The notes beneath the pieces are model-generated. The model saw only the letters and a program-made list of their open reading frames with translations, did no database searches and had not been told where the DNA came from. Position numbers and translations under genes: made by a program. Shown here one piece after another: positions 6,129 to 7,684 of a stretch of 7,684 nucleotides of DNA. Position 1 is the first letter of the stretch. Every line of letters begins with the position of its first letter. The stretch lies in the NCBI RefSeq assembly GCF_937958535.1, contig NZ_CALGNQ010000211.1, positions 1 to 7,684 on the forward strand, given 5' to 3'. This stretch comes from an uncultured Georgenia sp. (lineage in GTDB: Bacteria; Actinomycetota; Actinomycetes; Actinomycetales; Actinomycetaceae).

Positions 6129-6692
6129 ATGCCGGGCCGGATCCTCGGGTCACTGATCGGCGCCACTTTCGGGCTGGTGTACGTCATCGTCAACAGCGGC
6201 TCGCTGCCGAGCATCGCCACCTGGGTGGTCCGGGGGCTCGGGGTGGCGGACTTCCTCGCGCTCGTGGTCCTCGCGGTGCGAGCGACCCGTCATGCCGAGC
6301 CGGCGACCGGTGTATCGACCCGCGGCAGCCCGTTCGGCGCCGGCTACTGGACGGTCGTGCTCGTCGAGGCCGTGGCGCTCATCGTCGGTACGCGCCTGCT
6401 CTCCGGGCCCCTCGATCGGCCGGACGCCGGGGTCGCGTGGGTCTCGATCGTCGTCGGGGTGCACTTCTTCGCGCTCGCGGTGGTCTTCCGCCTGCCGTTC
6501 TTCCACCTGCTCGGCGCTGCCATCACCGTGTGCGGAGTGGTCGGTCTCCTCCTCGCCCTCCTCGGCTCGAGCACCGCCGACGTCGACGTCGTCGCCGGGC
6601 TGCTGCCCGGGGCGCTGCTCCTCGCCGCCGCCTGGTGGGGCGTGCGCACCGGCTTCCGGGTGCGTCTGCGGGCCGGCGACCCCTCGTCCTGA
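6129..6692 (+). CDS. Hypothetical six-helix integral membrane protein
   Basis: The 187-residue protein is almost entirely membrane segments. Six hydrophobic helices can be drawn at about 5-22, 30-50, 72-92, 101-120, 124-145 and 152-171, with a short basic loop (RATRH, 51-55) and a basic tail (RTGFRVRLR), which suggests both ends face the cytoplasm. The stretch from Trp104 through GVHFFALAVVFRLP (110-123) resembles a conserved motif of uncharacterised small membrane proteins in Bacillus and actinobacteria, as far as I recall. I see no catalytic or transport motif, so no function is offered. The ATG at 6129 has a strong ribosome site. The gene starts divergently from DUF1801 and ends 23 bases from the stop of the convergent sulfurtransferase gene, inside a shared hairpin. 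Confidence 0.88.
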   Translation: MPGRILGSLIGATFGLVYVIVNSGSLPSIATWVVRGLGVADFLALVVLAVRATRHAEPATGVSTRGSPFGAGYWTVVLVEAVALIVGTRLLSGPLDRPDAGVAWVSIVVGVHFFALAVVFRLPFFHLLGAAITVCGVVGLLLALLGSSTADVDVVAGLLPGALLLAAAWWGVRTGFRVRLRAGDPSS

Positions 6693-6719
6693 GCGGCGAA
6701 GGGCTCTGGCACCGCTCAG
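6689..6719. terminator. Bidirectional hairpin terminator spanning both stop codons
   Basis: CTGAGCGG (6689-6696) and CCGCTCAG (6712-6719) form a perfect 8-bp stem with a 15-base loop. Each arm contains the TGA of one of the two converging genes (6690-6692 on plus, 6716-6718 on minus). There is no T-run. Position, stem strength and symmetry make a shared terminator of the hairpin-only type plausible. Confidence 0.55.
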
Positions 6720-7633
6720 CCCTCACCCGTGGCGACGGGGCGGTCGGGGTCGGTGATCCAGTGCGACCAGGAGCCGGGGTAGAGGGAGGCGGCGATTCCC
6801 GCCTCGTGCGCGGCGAGCACGAGCTGGGCCGCGGTCACGCCCGAGCCGCAGTAGGCGGTGACGGGGCCGCCACCGGGCACGGCACCGGCTTGGGCGAGGA
6901 GGTCGCGCAGCGCCGGCGCGGGCAGGTAGCGGCCGTCGCCGTCGAGGAGCCGGGCGGCCGGGAGTGAACGGGCTCCCGGGATGTGGCCGGCCACCGGGTC
7001 GATCGGTTCGGTCTCGCCGCGGAACCGCTCTCCGGCGCGCGCGTCGAGCAGCACCCCGGCCTGCCCGGCGAGCACCTCCTCGGCGTCGACGACGGCGCGG
7101 GGCCTGGTCGCTCCGTGGGCGCTCGGGACGCGCTCCGGCGGCGGATACGCAGCGCCGCCGCGCTCGCCGCCGGGCGGCTCGGACGCCGAGACCGGCGCCA
7201 CCTCACCGCTCTCGACCACCCCGCCCGCGGCCAGCCACGCCGGCAGGCCGCCGTCGAGCACGCGCACGTCGTCGTGCCCGATCCACCGCAGGCACCACCA
7301 CGCCCGCGCCGCGGCCGCCGCAACCCCACCGTCGTAGACGACGACGCTGCTGCCCGGGCCGACCCCGAGCAGCCGGAAGGACTCGGCCAGCCGCTCCGGG
7401 GAGGGCAGCGGATGCCGCCCCCCGGCACCGGGCGGGTCGGCGAGGACGGTGTCGAGGTCGCAGAAGACGGCGCCGGGCAGGTGCGCGCCGCGGTAGCCCT
7501 CCGGATCCGCGCCGGCGAGGGTCCAGCGCACGTCGAGGAGCAGCGGGGGAGAGGCGTGGTCCAGCACGGACCGCAGCTGCTCCGGGCCGACCAGTGCGCT
7601 CATCGCCTCACCCTGCGTGTCCGCGGTGCTCAT
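6716..7633 (-). CDS. sseA: Two-domain sulfurtransferase, 3-mercaptopyruvate/thiosulfate type
   Basis: This 305-residue cytosolic protein carries two rhodanese domains. The N-terminal one (about 15-140: LLLDVRW, YRGAHLPGAVFCDLD, VVVYDGG, VRVLDGGLPAWLAAGG) lacks the catalytic Cys, as usual. The C-terminal one (about 178-295: LLDARAGERFRGE, AGHIPGARSLP) has active-site Cys262 in CGSGVTA and ends with YPGSWSHWITDPDRPV. Family knowledge: the enzyme forms a Cys persulfide from 3-mercaptopyruvate or thiosulfate and passes the sulfur to cyanide or thiol acceptors. A CGSG-type loop is typical of mercaptopyruvate sulfurtransferases, CRKG-type of thiosulfate rhodaneses; the sseA symbol rests on this and is tentative, since actinobacteria carry paralogs. 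The ATG at 7603 (295 aa), preceded by AGGGTGAGG, is a good alternative start that still keeps both domains whole. The gene is complete within the window, and no cysteine-metabolism neighbour is visible. Confidence 0.93.
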   Translation of the reverse strand: MSTADTQGEAMSALVGPEQLRSVLDHASPPLLLDVRWTLAGADPEGYRGAHLPGAVFCDLDTVLADPPGAGGRHPLPSPERLAESFRLLGVGPGSSVVVYDGGVAAAAARAWWCLRWIGHDDVRVLDGGLPAWLAAGGVVESGEVAPVSASEPPGGERGGAAYPPPERVPSAHGATRPRAVVDAEEVLAGQAGVLLDARAGERFRGETEPIDPVAGHIPGARSLPAARLLDGDGRYLPAPALRDLLAQAGAVPGGGPVTAYCGSGVTAAQLVLAAHEAGIAASLYPGSWSHWITDPDRPVATGEG

Positions 7634-7652
7634 CCCCGCATGGTGCCACCTC
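7630..7652 (-). promoter_or_regulatory. Ribosome site and three-codon upstream ORF before the sulfurtransferase
   Basis: On the minus strand GAGGTGG (7652-7646) is a strong Shine-Dalgarno match, but it is best spaced for an ATG at 7641, not the sulfurtransferase ATG at 7633. From 7641 the reading is Met-Arg-Gly-stop, and its TGA (7632-7630) overlaps the 7633 ATG as ATGA. This could couple re-initiation to a minimal leader ORF, or simply mean that the annotated start is really 7603. Confidence 0.3.
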
Positions 7653-7684
7653 GCGCGCTCGGCACGTCGGCCGGGCCGAGGGGC

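Noticed and set aside
1..7684. tRNA, rRNA, CRISPR array, insertion sequence, attachment site or riboswitch
   Set aside because: Read on both strands, I found no cloverleaf with a TTCRA arm, no regularly spaced repeats, no transposase or integrase motifs and no long structured leader. All gaps between genes are under 150 bases.

Overview
The window comes from a very GC-rich genome. Codon third positions are almost all G or C, one start looks leaderless, and the gene set (Ltp-repeat protein, tricorn protease, DUF1801, two-domain sulfurtransferase) fits an actinobacterium. No RNA gene, insertion sequence, CRISPR array or integrase is visible, so this looks like ordinary chromosome with a few unusual genes rather than a mobile island. 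Genus cannot be settled from the sequence.

Layout: bases 1-384 (+) hold the C-terminal end of an Ltp-family protein with two 47-residue Ltp repeats behind an Ala/Glu-rich stretch. Bases 479-3691 (+) encode a full-length tricorn protease (1070 aa) with an intact Ser-His-Ser-Glu active site. A 147-base gap with a GC hairpin and a possible promoter leads to a 105-aa orphan protein (3839-4156, +) that weakly resembles nitrile-hydratase-like leader peptides (NHLP). It converges on 4193-5542 (-), a predicted membrane-anchored DEDDh exonuclease with a TerB-like helical region and a C-terminal CCHC zinc knuckle. Upstream of it on the same strand is a DUF1801/frataxin-like protein (5580-6005, -). Divergent from that is a six-helix membrane protein (6129-6692, +), which converges on a two-domain sulfurtransferase of the mercaptopyruvate type (6716-7633, -).

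The genes do not form one pathway. Tricorn protease finishes cytosolic peptide breakdown, the sulfurtransferase handles sulfane sulfur, DUF1801 may bind iron, and the exonuclease acts on nucleic acid, probably at the membrane. DUF1801 and the exonuclease could be co-transcribed. The points most worth a second look are the exonuclease architecture (membrane anchor, exonuclease core with Asp-to-Glu at one metal site, zinc knuckle), the NHLP-like orphan, and the fact that both convergent gene pairs have their two stop codons inside the arms of an inverted repeat. I see no convincing new multi-gene system.
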